NCBI GenBank assembly: GCA_963575745.1
Contig: CAUYUJ010016294.1
Span: 336,133-400,132 of the forward strand
Origin: Prorocentrum cordatum
Lineage: Eukaryota; Sar; Dinophyceae; Prorocentrales; Prorocentraceae
Length of the DNA: 64,000 nt
Direction of reading: 5' to 3'
Shown: piece by piece, positions 10,228 through 20,793 of the stretch
Position numbering within the stretch: the stretch's first letter is position 1
Layout: each line of letters starts with the position of its first letter
Notes under the pieces: generated by a model
The model's database searches: none
What the model was told of the DNA's origin: nothing
The model's input: only the letters and a program-made list of their open reading frames with translations
Made by a program: the position numbers and the translations under genes

Positions 10228-10248
10228 TCGTCACAATTAGGGCTCAAG
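10228..10248 (+). other. Relict dinoflagellate spliced leader (gene 5)
   Basis: Ends in GGCTCAAG, the last eight bases of the leader, and agrees with it at 15 of 21 positions without gaps. It lies 77 bases before the ATG at 10326. In copy 2 (56884-56904) the match rises to 16 of 21, because the 5' CCGT is intact there. Confidence 0.65.
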
Positions 10249-10325
10249 CGATCCCCGAGATCATTGCCAGAGATCACACATAGCTCAGCCCGAGATCATT
10301 GCTCAGCCCGAGATCATTGCCAGGG

Positions 10326-10895
10326 ATGACACCCAGGACGCCGTCCCAGCCCGCCCTGAAATGCTTCACGGAGCTCAAAAAGTGGCACACGCATACTACT
10401 GACCAAGGGTGGGTGGGTCACCTCATCGGCCTCAATTGGCAGGCGAACGAAGTGATTGAGGCGTGGCGCTGGAAGCAGCCAACGGACGACAAGGGCGGCA
10501 AGGGCGGCACGGTCATCAAGGGCGGCACGGTCATCAAGGGCGGCACGGTCCGCAAGGGCGGCACGGTCCGCAATGGCGGCACGGTCGACAAGGGCGACAC
10601 GGTCGGCAAGGGCGACACGGTCGGCAAGGGCGACAAGGGCGGCGCGGTCCGCAAGGGCGACAAGGGCGGCGCGGTCCACAAGGGCGACAAGGTCATCAAG
10701 GGCGGCACGGCCCGCAAGGGCGACGCGGTCAGCAAGGGCGGCACGGCCAGCAAGGGCGGCACGGCCCGCACGGGCGACAAGGGCGGCACGGTCCGCAAGG
10801 GCGACACGGGCGGCACGGTCCGCAAGGGCGACAAGCGCGGCACGGTCCGCAAGGGCGACAAGCGCGGCACGGTTCTCAAGCGCAAGCATCGCTGA
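10326..10895 (+). CDS. Gene 5, KGGT-repeat basic protein (intact copy)
   Basis: ATG at 10326, 189 residues, stop TGA 10893-10895, no intron needed. Residues about 1-60 ([20 protein letters not shown], then [20 protein letters not shown]) look like a folded N-terminal region and recall unnamed dinoflagellate proteins. The rest is a degenerate 5-6 residue repeat, KGGT(V/A)RKG or KGDK, ending in a basic TVLKRKHR that could act as a nuclear localisation signal. The repeat is nearly free of acidic residues other than Asp. A relict spliced leader stands upstream. Copy 2 has a stop at codon 20. Function unknown; RNA or DNA binding is plausible from composition only. Confidence 0.6.
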   Translation: MTPRTPSQPALKCFTELKKWHTHTTDQGWVGHLIGLNWQANEVIEAWRWKQPTDDKGGKGGTVIKGGTVIKGGTVRKGGTVRNGGTVDKGDTVGKGDTVGKGDKGGAVRKGDKGGAVHKGDKVIKGGTARKGDAVSKGGTASKGGTARTGDKGGTVRKGDTGGTVRKGDKRGTVRKGDKRGTVLKRKHR

Positions 10896-11280
10896 GCTCT
10901 AGAGATTGGGCACGTCGTAGACCAATTTCAGATGCATATATGATTGGTTAGTGAGGGGAAATGATGAATGATGATGAGGGGGTGGGAACGGGAACGTGTG
11001 ATGTGAAGTGCGTCTGAGCAGATATGGTCTAAGCTTTTGGGGCGACCCATGCAAGGATTGCACCCCGCACCCCGATCGCCCGTGGTCCTGTGCATCGCAG
11101 CGCGGGTAGCACCCACTGACATCAGAGTGTATATTCAGAACGCATCATCACAATCCTGATAGTGGTGTCATGGTGTTCTGCGTTTGCCATGCATGTCATC
11201 CCCCATCACCACGATTGGTCCCTATCATCAACACAATACTACACATATAATGCGTGCTGTATATCCCACCAGCCCTCTCA

Positions 11281-12175
11281 ACGAGTCCAAATAATCTCCA
11301 ATATGGTTCAATATAGCGCAATATCGCTTAAGATGGCTCCCAAGATGTTCCAAGATGCCCAAAGGCGGCCCAAAGACTGCCCCAAGTGGCCAAATAGCTC
11401 CCCAATGAGGCCCCGAAGGGACCAACATCGTCACAAAACCCGAAGAAAATCAATGTGTGGTGTGGTATCCCCGTTTCGCGCCCGACTGTCATCCAATGCC
11501 TCACGATGGCTCAAATATGGCCCAAGATGGCCCCGCACGAGGCCCAATAGAGCCCCAAGGCGGCCCCGCGAGCGCCCAATAGCGCTCAAAGGTCGCCCCA
11601 AGAGCGCACCTCGAGGCTATGTTTGGAGCTCATGAGGTGGATGCTAAGTAGGAAGCCCTCATTCGTTGACCGATCTCATCCAAGATGGCCCCAAGAGCGC
11701 TCATGCAGCCCCCAAGAGCGCCCCGAGAGCGCCCCAAGAGGCGCTCAGACGGCCCCAAGAGTCACCCAAGGGGCATCCAAGAGGCTCCCACGAGACCCCC
11801 AAGACGCTCCGAAATGTATGTGAGACGCGTTTGGCTCTTCGGTTCGCCGTCCTCTTCAATTTCGCATCCCCCGATTCCTCATCATCCTTCTCATCCTTCT
11901 CCTCCCTCTGCTCCCTCTCATCCGTATCGTCTGTATCGTCATCTCCCCACTCCACATCCTCTTCATTATCCTCATCATCCACATCCTCCGCTTTATCCCC
12001 CTCCCCCTCCGACGAGGAGTCCGTCTACATCCTCCACATCGTGGGGTGCATGACACCTTCCCCCGCCATTTGTTATTACGCGAGCTATTCGACGTCCCTG
12101 ATCACCTCAGCTCACATTGATACCATTTCTGGATGGGCTGGTGGGGGCACGCGAGTCGTCAACACTTTCATATCG
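11281..12175 (+). repeat. 0.9-kb dispersed repeat, member 1 (copy 1)
   Basis: Begins near CCAATATGG and is rich in CCAAGATGGC and GAGCGCCCC words. Its middle reads GTTTGCCGTCCTCTTCAAT-like sequence (TTCGCCGTCCTC here), and it ends with CTGGATGGGCTGGTGGGGGC and a CGTCAAC. The same order of words occurs at 13862-14800, and both recur in copy 2, giving four members. No conserved protein frame is evident. Confidence 0.8.
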
Positions 12176-12235
12176 TAAGCACATATACCATACTCCAAAT
12201 CAGTTTATATACACATACACGTTTAACGTATAAAT

Positions 12236-12400
12236 ATTGTATCTGAAGTTTGTCTGACGTTTGCCAGACGTTTCTCTGAAGTTTCTCTGACGTTTGAAAC
12301 TGCAGGGAAACTTCAGAGAATTCTCTGAAGTTCTTCTGTAGTTTGAAACTTCAGATAAACGTCAGGGAAACGTTTGACAAACGTCAGACAAACGTCAGAC
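12236..12400. repeat. Foldback repeat, CTGAAGTTT/CTGACGTTT type
   Basis: The left half is made of GTCTGACGTTTGCCAGACG and CTCTGAAGTTT words; the right half of AAACTTCAGA and AAACGTCAGACAAACGTC words, their complements, around GAATTC. It is the longest and most regular foldback of this family in the window. Copy 2 is at 58888-59056. Confidence 0.8.
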
Positions 12401-12968
12401 ACACCAAACCATGTGTATGTTGTGTAGACATAATATCGGTTATTACAATTCGGGCTCGGCCTACATAATTCACATATCGATGTCTACACATCGATCTGAC
12501 ATATGCAGCTTAGAGTGGGTGTGATTTCAAATCGACGCTTATAGCATGTGGGCACGGTCGCGTGACGACAGTTCATGTGTACATATCCCTCCAAGTTGAT
12601 ATTGTAGTTATGCGGTCAGTTGGTGCGGGTAATGGCAATGTACACACCATGTCCGACGGTTGGTGATATGCCATATGCATGTCGACAATCAACTATCCGT
12701 CGCAGTGGCGACACTGGCGTGCATATAACCACCGCCCATCACAACTAACACTGGTGGCGCGATGATAATTGATGCTCAAGTGACAGCCTGGGCGCGGTGA
12801 TAGCTTGCGACCATGGGTGCGATGATAGCCGACGCGCACATGACCATTTGAGCGTGATGATAGCTAGTGCCGCATAACACGATGATTGATTGAGGGTTCC
12901 ATGGCGAGCTGGCTCGAGTGCCGAGCTGGTTCGCGCCTGTGTGCGTGAGCTTCGACTGGGAGCTGGGG
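12401..12968. other. Spacer upstream of gene 6
   Basis: No gene recognised. It includes repeated GCGATGATAGC words (12760-12890). Near 12900-12918 a stretch CCATGGCGAGCTGGCTCGAG vaguely resembles a leader relic but is too diverged to call. Confidence 0.4.
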
Positions 12969-13218
12969 ATGGCGCCCAAGAAGAAGAGCAGTTTCGTGAA
13001 GAAGGAAATGATGTGTTTAATTGTTCATATTTCACTCACATACTAGGTGTTACGTATTTATGACATATATACTGACATCATTACCAGTCCCACCCCCTCC
13101 CATGCGCACACGCGCACTCGTTTCGCTCCGAGAGGACACCGTGCTCAAGCGCAAGCCTGCCGCTGCAACGACTACAGTCATCGTGCCGTTCAGCGCCAAA
13201 GGGACCCTCTCGTTGTAA
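12969..13218 (+). CDS. Gene 6, small basic protein in two exons (proposed)
   Basis: The ATG at 12969 gives MAPKKKSSFVKK (exon 12969-13004). A 130-base intron 13005-13134 with AAG|GAA and GAGAG|GAC ends (GA-AG class) would lead in phase to a second exon 13135-13218, DTVLKRKPAAA...KGTLSL and TAA. The result is 39 residues with two basic clusters, PKKK and LKRK. The TVLKRK word also closes gene 5. The upstream frame stays open before the ATG, so this may be the 3' part of a larger gene. Copy 2 keeps both exons in frame with five amino-acid changes. Function unknown. Confidence 0.4.
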
Positions 13219-13550
13219 ATACATGATCCCCCCATACTCATCCTCGCAATCCCTCCGCACACACCCTCGTACTCGTCGTCCACGCCCTCATATTTTTAGT
13301 CTTGGTCGTCGTTCCTATTCCCCCCCCCCCGCCCATCCTCTTACTCCTCCCCCGCCGATGTATCCTCCTCCTCCTTCTCCTATAGTATCGAGTTCCATAT
13401 ATGGTTTCACTGTGCTAATCGTCCTCGTCAGACCCCTCCCCCCCCCCCCGCTCCTCACCAATCGCCCCCCCCCCCCCCCCGTGCCCGTGCTCGCCCTCGC
13501 CCTCGTCCTCGTCTGCATCGCCATCCTCCTGCTCCCACCCGCCCACCGCA

Positions 13551-14050
13551 TCCCCTCTCGCGCGTGGCTCCCAGGAGGGCGCTCGCGAAGCTTGTGGCCA
13601 TGTGCGAGGGCAAAAGCTTCGAGAAGCGACAAGAACTGTATCGGACCCGATTTGACATATTATTGTTTATGAGCGCGTCGAACTGTCGGATCGCAGCATG
13701 CGGTGATCGCGTCGCAATCCCACCAGCCCTCTGGGCGCATATCTTCTTCCACCCCTCCCCCGTCCCCCTTGCGTGGGGAGGGGTTTACTCTCCCCCTGCC
13801 CCCCCCCCCTGGACCTGGGCGGAGGGTTTCGCGACCGGTCGGACGGTTCTGTTGGCCCCAATATGGCTTCAAGAGCGCGTCAGAGAACCCGAGATAACCT
13901 CCAATATGTCCCAAGATAGCGCCAGATCGCGTAAGATGGTTCCCAAGATGTTCCAAGATGCCCAAATACTGCCCCAAGACAGCTTCACGTGGCCAAAGAG
14001 CTCCCCAAGGAGGCCCCGAAGAGGCCAAACTCGCCCCGAAACCTTAAGAA
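13551..14050 (+). other. 500-bp block identical between the long-repeat copies
   Basis: By eye no difference exists between 13551-14050 and 60203-60702, including an 11-C run, whereas about 2% divergence (about ten differences) is usual elsewhere. It spans the exon-like segment and the start of the 0.9-kb repeat. Confidence 0.75.
13564..13725 (+). CDS. Exon-like segment (ALAKLVAMCEGKSFEKRQEL)
   Basis: After a CT-rich stretch and CTCCCAG, a frame reads RRALAKLVAMCEGKSFEKR and QELYRTRFDILLFMSASNC with normal composition, unlike the repeats around it. No start or stop of its own is clear; it may be an internal exon of a gene whose other parts I cannot place. It falls inside the 500-bp block that is identical in the two long-repeat copies. 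Confidence 0.35.
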
Positions 14051-14800
14051 TATCATTGTTTTTGCTTTCTCGCCGTTTCGCTCCCGATGACCACCCAAGG
14101 CCCCAAGACGGCTCCAATATGGCACAAAAGGGCCCCACAAGAGGCCCAAGCGAGCCCCGACACGGCCCCGAGAGCGCCCAAGATCGTTCCAATAGCGCCC
14201 CAAGAGCGCCCCAAGAGGCGATGGTCGGAGTTCCTGAGGGGGAGGCTAATTCGGGATCGCCTTCGTCGATCGATCTCCTCCAAGATGGCCCCGCGAGCGC
14301 CCCTGCAGCCCCCGAGAGCGCCCCGGGAGCGCCCCACGAGGCGTCCAGGCGGCCCCACGAGGCGCCCAAGAGGCCTCCAAGAGGCTCACAAGGGACCCCC
14401 AATGAGCCTTAAGAGGATCTCCGAAATTCATGTAATACGTTTCTTGCTCGTCGGTTTGCCGTCCTCTTCAATGTATCATTCCCCATCTTCCTCCTCCTCC
14501 TCATTATCCTCCTTCTCCTCCTTATCATCCCTCTGCTCCCTCCCCTCCTTCTCGTCCTCATCGTCCTCTCCCTAATCCATCCTCCTCATCATTATCCACC
14601 TCGTCCTCCTCGTCCTCCTCTCCCCCCCCCCCCTCCGACGGGGATGCCTTCTCCGTCCTCCCCCTCTTGGTGTACGTGATAGTTTCCCCCGCCCTTTGTT
14701 ATTATGCATGCCCCCCGACTTCCCTGATCACCTCAACTCCCCCTGGACATCGTTTCTGGATGGGCTGGTGGGGGTGCGCGAAGCGTCAACGATGTAGGGT
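13862..14800 (+). repeat. 0.9-kb dispersed repeat, member 2 (copy 1)
   Basis: Paralogue of 11281-12175: the same CCAAGATGGCC/GAGCGCCCC region, the same GTTTGCCGTCCTCTTCAAT, CT-rich stretch, TTGTTATTA and CTGGATGGGCTGGTGGGGG end. It starts inside the block that is identical between copies 1 and 2. Confidence 0.8.
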
Positions 14801-15047
14801 TGGAAACGTAGTGGTGTGATTTCAACTATACTATGTCGTGCAATGCTCGTGGAAGCGACATGCCGTGTCGTCATCTACGATTGGCCATGGCGTGCTATGT
14901 TGACATTCATTGGCCATGTCAGTGTAATCGTGCCGAAATGTCGAGTCACGTTGCGATGGGCTGTGATCACACGCGTGTTTGTGATGTTTACAAGGCAGTG
15001 ACATTATCAATGTGTTGGCGTCTGACAACGGCTCTTAACGTTATATG

Positions 15048-18000
15048 CCGTAACCAACAATACGGCTCTCAGCCTACACGGAGATCCAGAAGATCCAGCT
15101 CAGATCCGCGCGATCTTTGACGAAGCTGAGATGCGCCGCTTGTACGGTTCCTTCGGCACGGCGAGGAAGCACTCCGACGACGCGCAAGCTGCTTTCGCGG
15201 AGGCCCCCTTCACACGTCGTCATTATGTGCAATCGTGTCAATACCAATCGTTCTCGTAGGTTATTCATCCACGTTCGGGGTTACCACCATCGCGTATGTT
15301 CGTAGTCGCGCCGTTCCGCGTGTCACGTCGCACCCAAAACCCTTCTCGTCATCCCACGCACCATCGTCTCACTTACCGCTCTGGTTCCCCCGCCCGCCTC
15401 GTATCCACACCCGCGACCCCGACCCCAGGCTGCTGTCAGCAAGGACGGCCGCAAGAACGAGAACAAGCAGAAACTCCTGGCGGCGTGGTTGAAGGACCGC
15501 TGCGTAGCCGACACGAACCGAGCCGATCCGACCGATTTGAGCCGACCGAACCGACCGCTCGACAGAACCGACCGATCGATCTACCGAACCGAACCGAACC
15601 GACCGATCGATAGTCGACACGACCGAACCGACCGATCGGCATAACGGGAGTTGATCGGAGTGGATTACATGAGCGATGCGATTTGGCATGTAGATTGTGT
15701 GAGGGGATGACAGGCATGGTCAGAGGACTTGATCAGTATAGAATGGGCGGGGATGGACTGGCAGAGAGAGAGTATGATCGACGGGCAGCCAGGACCCCAA
15801 GATGGAGGAGTCGTTCTGGCACACCGCTGTATCGATCGGCTACTCCGAGAGCATCAAGCAGGACAAGCGCTGGCTCAGCTTGAAGCAGTTCGAGGACAAG
15901 TACGGCGTGGACGAGGCCGCCGAGATGGTCGAGGGCAAGCTGTTGATGGAGCTTCGGGTTATCGAATCGTTTGTAGAGCCTGGTATGTCCTGGAGGCCCT
16001 GGATGGTTCGGATACATGTCCACTGTTTCGGGACCGCCACAGCATCATTGCCCTGGGTGTTCCTGGATGTTCTCAGATGTGCAGGATGATTACTCACTGG
16101 GCATTCTTGGACGCTCTGTATGTTCCTGGAGGCCCTGGATGTTTCGGATCCGTTTCGGGTGTTTCGGAGCTGACACAGCATCATTGCCCTGGGTGTCCCT
16201 GGATGTTCTCAGGGGCGATGGGTGATGATTCGCTGGATGTTCTTGGATACCCTGGATGTTGATGGATGCCATGGATGTCTCGGATACGTTTATGCTGTTT
16301 CGGGACCAACACGACATCATTGCCCTGGGTGCTACCCTAGGTTCTCGGATGTGGTGGATGAGTATTCACTGGGTGACGGTTGAAGTCCTAGATGTTCCTG
16401 CAACCCCTGGATGGTTCGGATATGTTTCGGATGTTTCGGAGACGCCTCGCCATCATCGCCTTGAATGATCATGGATGGTCTCGGATGCGCTGGATGCGTC
16501 GTCATTGATTTTCCTGAAATCCATTGTTCCTGGATGCACTGGATGTTTCGGACGCCCTCTAGCCACGCCCTCCCAATGACTCAGCCATCAATCCCGCGCC
16601 GATCCCCCCCCCGTCCCTGGAGATTCTCGTTGGGGGGCATTCAGTGAAGCATTCGCCGAATTTTTAAATGCCGACTAAAAGCAGCCCGAACCATAGTTTC
16701 ATTACGACCAGGCTGGGATTGATGTCTGAGGTGTTTGTTGCCACCCTGCCGAGTCGCGGAAAAACCCTGCCAACCCCGCGCGGAAACAATGGCTCGATTG
16801 CGACGACACGTTCAGCAAGCTGATGTCGCGCTCCAAGAAGCAGACGGCCACGGGTAAGAGGAAGCTACAGGACGGCGAGTTCGAAGCCATCACGTCGGGC
16901 ATCGGCAAGGCGAAGTACCTTGGCGATGGCCGCGGAGGACTCGATTTTAGCGTTGTTGACGCATTCCATCGCTTGTCGTCCTTGGCACTTCCTCCATGGC
17001 CCGCGCCGTCGCAACGCCGCGCCGTTGTTTCCTACCCCCTCGTTGTTATCATGCCCGCCCTATCCCCATCATGTTCCTATGTCGTTCGGTAGCCCCCCTC
17101 TTCATTTCGCTCCATCTAATTCTCGCCGGCCCCCGCGTCGTCGCCCCGCGCCCTCGTCAGCCACCTCGTCGTCTCTCCCAAACTCGCGGCGTCGCCCCCA
17201 AACCCTCCCCGTCGTCGTCGTCACGAAGCCACCCGAGTCACGTCTGTCAACCAAACGCCACAAGCGTCCATGGGCAACATGGGCATTGTCTCGTCCGACG
17301 ACGACAACACCGACTCCGACGCACCGCTGATGAACAAGAAGGGTCGTGAGGGTGGCCGTGGCCGCGGCCGCGGCCGCGGCGGCAGCGGCCGCAGCGGCGG
17401 CGCCCGATCATCTGCGGATGGCGGCACGGCGAAGGCGACGGCGCATTCAATGATGACGATGATGGGATGGGACGAGAAGCGAGCTCGATTGAGTGGGCAA
17501 TCGATCGAGCGATACCGACGTCTGGGGATGACAGGGGGGGTACGAACAGGACGCGATCCTCATCTCCCGCTCATCCTCCCTGTTTCTCGGTCGATCGCTC
17601 CTCGCGGCTCGATCGCTATTTCCCAGCCGCCCCCTCTTTCTCCTTCCCCTCCTGCCAGTCTCCCCGTCCGCCCCATCTTCAATGTCCTCGTCCTCCCACC
17701 GCCGCCCCCTCCCCCCGTTTCCCCCCCCCATTCGCCCGTCGAACCCCGACGCGCGCCCCCCCCCCCGTCCGCCCGCGCACGAGGCGAAGGCGGACGCGGC
17801 AGCCGTCAGCAAAGCCAAGGCGGCGAAGATCAAGCTGCGTGAGAGGGTGACCAACGTCGAGGCGTGGGATCGCTCCTCGTGTGACGAGCTGTCGGTGCTC
17901 GGCGATGCACAGATGTTCTACGACACGTTCGAGGCCGTCGTCTCAATAGAGGGATGTGGAGTAGGTGGGCGAGGGGGGTGGATTGGCACGTAGGAGAAGG

Positions 18001-18413
18001 GGAGTTGGGCATGGAAGGCGGGTAGGGGGGGGGGACACTAGGGGGATGATATGGCGTATAAGAGGAATGGGTGTGGTAGAGAAACGGTGAGTGGGCGATG
18101 GACGAGGGGACATGGGTCGCACCCGCGCGAGATGTGGACTCTGAGAACGGGTGTGGTCCCATGACCCAACATCCAATTTCAGTTTGGATGGGATGTGTCT
18201 CACCCCCCTCCTCCCCGCCGCTTGGCGGGATGGAGAGGTATGAAACGTATACAGACTCAACCTTTGGCCATGCACCCTCCTCAACCCAGGGCCCCCAGTG
18301 CAGAGTGTGCGTCGCCAGGCAATGGTCCCCCTGCTGATGGCGACGGTCAAGGGCAATCAAACCAGGGCGAGCAAGAGTGACCTCGCGGAGGCCAAGAAGG
18401 TCATCGATCTCCC
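15048..18413 (+). CDS. Gene 7, multi-exon dinoflagellate family protein (copy 1)
   Basis: A chain of good coding segments reads on the plus strand: about 15080-15202 (GDPEDPAQIRAIFDEAEM, SFGTARKHSDDAQAAFAE); 15429-15492 (AAVSKDGRKNENKQKLLAAW); 15802-15957 (MEESFWHTAVSIGYSESIKQ, WLSLKQFEDKYGVDEAAEM); about 16725-16935 (KQWLDCDDTFSKLMSRSKKQ, KLQDGEFEAITSG); about 17238-17440 (VSSDDDNTDSDAPLMNKK, then an RGG-type box); about 17780-17960 (SKAKAAKIKLRERV, SSCDELSVLGDAQMFYDTFE); about 18300-18407 (VPLLMATVKGNQTRA). The first join, GAG|GCC to CAG|GCT, is a GC-AG intron and in phase. The order AWLK...W..L.Q..DKYG recalls a large unnamed family abundant in Symbiodiniaceae. The 3' end is not seen before the 77-bp satellite. 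Introns carry CGAAC and 136-bp tandem repeats. Confidence 0.6.
15500..15625 (+). repeat. CCGAACCGA / CGATCGAT short repeats in a gene 7 intron
   Basis: Repeated ACCGAACCGACCGATCGAT words, mostly 5-mer CGAAC and GATCG units. Copy 2 (62149-62290) is nearly identical. Confidence 0.7.
16000..16500 (+). repeat. 136-bp tandem repeat in a gene 7 intron
   Basis: Four units at a spacing of 135-140 bp. Each has a CGGATAC.TGTTTCGG(GAC), a CATCATTGCCCTGGGTG and a (T)CACTGG; the CATTGCCCTGGG word is at about 16047, 16182 and 16318. The exons on either side (15802-15957 and 16725-16935) are unaffected. Copy 2 (62640-63130) has a shorter first unit. Confidence 0.8.
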
Positions 18414-18519
18414 AACCACTCCACCTTCACATCCAACAATCCCCTCACCCCAAAACATAACCTGGCGAAGGGCCCAACCATATGCAGTTGTGAATATCGG
18501 TTTCAGTGGCGCTACCTCT

Positions 18520-19641
18520 GGGTAGGGGAGACGCATGCGAACGCCCCCACTGGGGCCTTCGGTGGAGCTCCCTATGGGGCTACGAAGCGCTGCCCTGGGT
18601 GGGGGGAACCGCATGCGGATACCCCCACTGGGGCCTTCGGTGGGGCTCCATATGGGGCCACGAAACGCTGCCATGGGTGGAGGAACCGCATGCGAGCACC
18701 CCCACTGGGGCCTACGGTGGGACCACGAAACGCTGTTCTGGGTAGGGGAACCGCATGCGGACACCTCCACTGGGGCTTTCGGTGGGGCTCCCTATGGGGC
18801 TGCGAAACGCTGCCATGGGTGGGGGAACCGCATGTGGACACCCCCACTGGGGCCTACAGTGGAGCTCCCTATGGGGCTACGAACCGCTGCCCTGGGTGGG
18901 GAAACCGCACGTGAACACCCCCACTGGGGCTGTCGGTGGAGCCTCCTATGGGGCTACAAAACGCTGCCATGGGTGGGGGAACCGCATGTGAACACCCCCA
19001 CTGGGGCCTTCGATGGAGTTCCCTATGTGGCTGAGAAAGGCTGTCATGGGTGGGGGGAACCGCATGTGGACACCCCCACTGTGGCATTCGGTGGAGCTCC
19101 CCATGGGGCTACGAAGCGCTGCCCTGGGTGGGGGAACCGCATGTGGACACCCCCAATGGGGCCTTCCTTGGATCTCCCTATGGGGCTGCGAAACGCTGCC
19201 CTGGGTGGGGGAACCGCATGTTGACACCCCCACTGGTGGCTTCGGTGTAGCTCCTTATGGGGTTGCAAAACGTTGCCATGGGTGGGGGGACCGCATCTTT
19301 CGGTGGAGCTCCCTATGGGGCTACGAACCGCTGCCCTGGGTGGGGAAACCGCACGTGAACACCCCCACTGGGGCTGTCGGTGGAGCCTCCTATGGGGCTA
19401 CAAAACGCTGCCATGGGTGGGGGAACCGCATGTGAACACCCCCACTGGGGCCTTCGATGGAGTTCCCTATGTGGCTGAGAAAGGCTGTCATGGGTGGGGG
19501 GAACCGCATGTGGACACCCCCACTGTGGCATTCGGTGGAGCTCCCCATGGGGCTACGAAGCGCTGCCCTGGGTGGGGGAACCGCATGTGGACACTCCCAC
19601 TGGTGCCTTCGGTGGAACCCCCTATGGGGCTACGAAACGCG
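18520..19641 (+). repeat. 77-bp satellite array, plus orientation
   Basis: About 14 units of 77 bp with the core CACCCCCACTGGGGCCTTCG; unit starts (CCGCATG) measured at 18751, 18828 and 18905. It has the same unit as the inverted arrays at 4805-5480 and 50997-52131, and its left edge shares their distal edge sequence. A block from about 18880 to 19145 recurs, apparently unchanged, 444 bp further on, so the array also has a recent internal duplication. The long frames (PSVELPMGLRSAALGGG) are artefacts. Confidence 0.95.
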
Positions 19642-20360
19642 TGAGAAGTGCGCCGAGAGCAGCGGCAGGACCGTTGGCGTCGCCCCCGCTGAAGCGATTG
19701 CATTGCCGACGCAGCCGCCTTCGGCGCGAATGTCGCATGGCTGGAGAGGGAGCGCGAGGGGGTGGGTCGGGCACCCCCTCGCTTCGATGCGAGCGCATGG
19801 CTGCGGCAGCACCTGCGTTGCGGGGGAGCGCCGGGAAGCGCCGCCAGGGAGCGCTGCCGAGTGCTTGCGAATGCATGAAAACGCTTGGGAGCGCCATGGG
19901 ACCGCTTGGACTTCTTAAGCGCGCTTGGGAACGCCGGGGAGCGCTTGGGACCACCTGCGGGAGCTTGGGAGCGCATGGGAACGCCTGGGAGCGCTTGGGG
20001 GCGTGCTGGGAGCGTGCCGGGATCGCTTGGGAGCGCGCCGGAGCGCTTGGGAGTGCTTCGGGGCGCCCCGGAGCGCTCGGAGGCGCCAGGGAGCGCTTCG
20101 GAGCGCGCAGGGAGCGCCTGAGCAGGCTGGGAGCGCCTGGGAGCGTGCAGGGAGCGCTTGCGAGTACCTGGGAGCGCTTGGGAGCGCCAGGGAACGCCTG
20201 GGAGCGCCTGCGAGCGTGCCGGGAGCGCCTGAGAACGCTTGGGAGCGCCATGCAGCGCCATGCGCTCGGGAGCGCTTGGGAGCGTGCCGAAAGCGCCGGG
20301 GAGCGCTTGGGAGCGCCTGGGAACGCCTGGGAGCGCTGGGGAGCGCCTGGGAACGCTTGG

Positions 20361-20392
<32 letters not shown>

Positions 20393-20420
20393 ACGCTTGG
20401 GAGCGCCTGGGAGCGCTTGG

Positions 20421-20456
<36 letters not shown>

Positions 20457-20793
20457 TGGGGAGCACCTGGGACGTGCGCCAGCCGAAAGGACACCGCATG
20501 CTGTATTTTCATATGTTTGCGGCCCCACCGACGGCCGAAAGGGCGCCGCATGCTGTATTTTCATAGGTTTGGAGCCCCAGGGGATGGGACCAATCGCGGG
20601 GCACCCAACAGCTGCGCCTAGGGTTAAGGGTTCTATTCAACTCTCGGAGCACTCACAAGGCAGCCCCGCAGGGGAGCGCATCCTCTTCAGCGCTACGCGC
20701 TTCGTCGGTGCGGCGTTCGCGCATAGGCGGACTCGCTGATCGCTCGGCCAGGCGCCACGGGCTTCTGACGATGCACCGCCCGTGGCTTGCAGT
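19642..20793 (+). repeat. Subtelomere-like module A, copy 1
   Basis: Parts in order: a GTCGCCCCCGCTGAAGCGAT block (about 19679-19825), a 10-bp minisatellite of unit TGGGAGCGCC (about 19820-20470), and about 320 bp of non-repetitive sequence from GGGACGTGCGCC to CCCGTGGCTTGCAG. It ends directly in TTTAGGG-like repeats. The 10-bp unit keeps all frames open and yields long spurious Ala/Pro/Arg-rich proteins on both strands. Confidence 0.9.

Larger units (their letters stand above)
1..17354 (+). repeat. Long direct repeat, copy 1 (continues left of the window)
   Basis: Positions 1-17354 match 46192-64000 in the same orientation. The offset is 46191-46192 up to the 77-bp satellite and about 46650 after it, because that array is 459 bp longer in copy 2. 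In a 440-bp coding stretch (5981-6420) I counted nine substitutions, about 2%. Copy 2 reaches the window end while still matching, and copy 1 starts at base 1, so neither outer limit is visible. All genes inside it read on the plus strand. It could be a tandem segmental duplication, two copies of a very large element, or unmerged haplotypes placed in series by assembly. Confidence 0.95.

Noticed and set aside
12900-12918. Leader-like CCATGGCGAGCTGGCTCGAG before gene 6
   Set aside because: Requires a seven-base insertion and a substitution; could easily be chance.
13315-13632. Gly-rich frames over poly-C tracts, also at 6548-6983 and 60107-60284
   Set aside because: Composition artefacts of C-rich introns; run lengths differ between copies and destroy the frames.
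15048-15072. Leader-like CCGTAACCA...GGCTCTCAG before the first exon of gene 7
   Set aside because: The two end pieces resemble the leader, but the middle needs several insertions and substitutions; too weak to list as a relic.
18520-19641. CRISPR-like array of regular 77-bp spacing
   Set aside because: Units are contiguous and homogeneous with no unique spacers, no cas genes, and the DNA is eukaryotic; it is a satellite.
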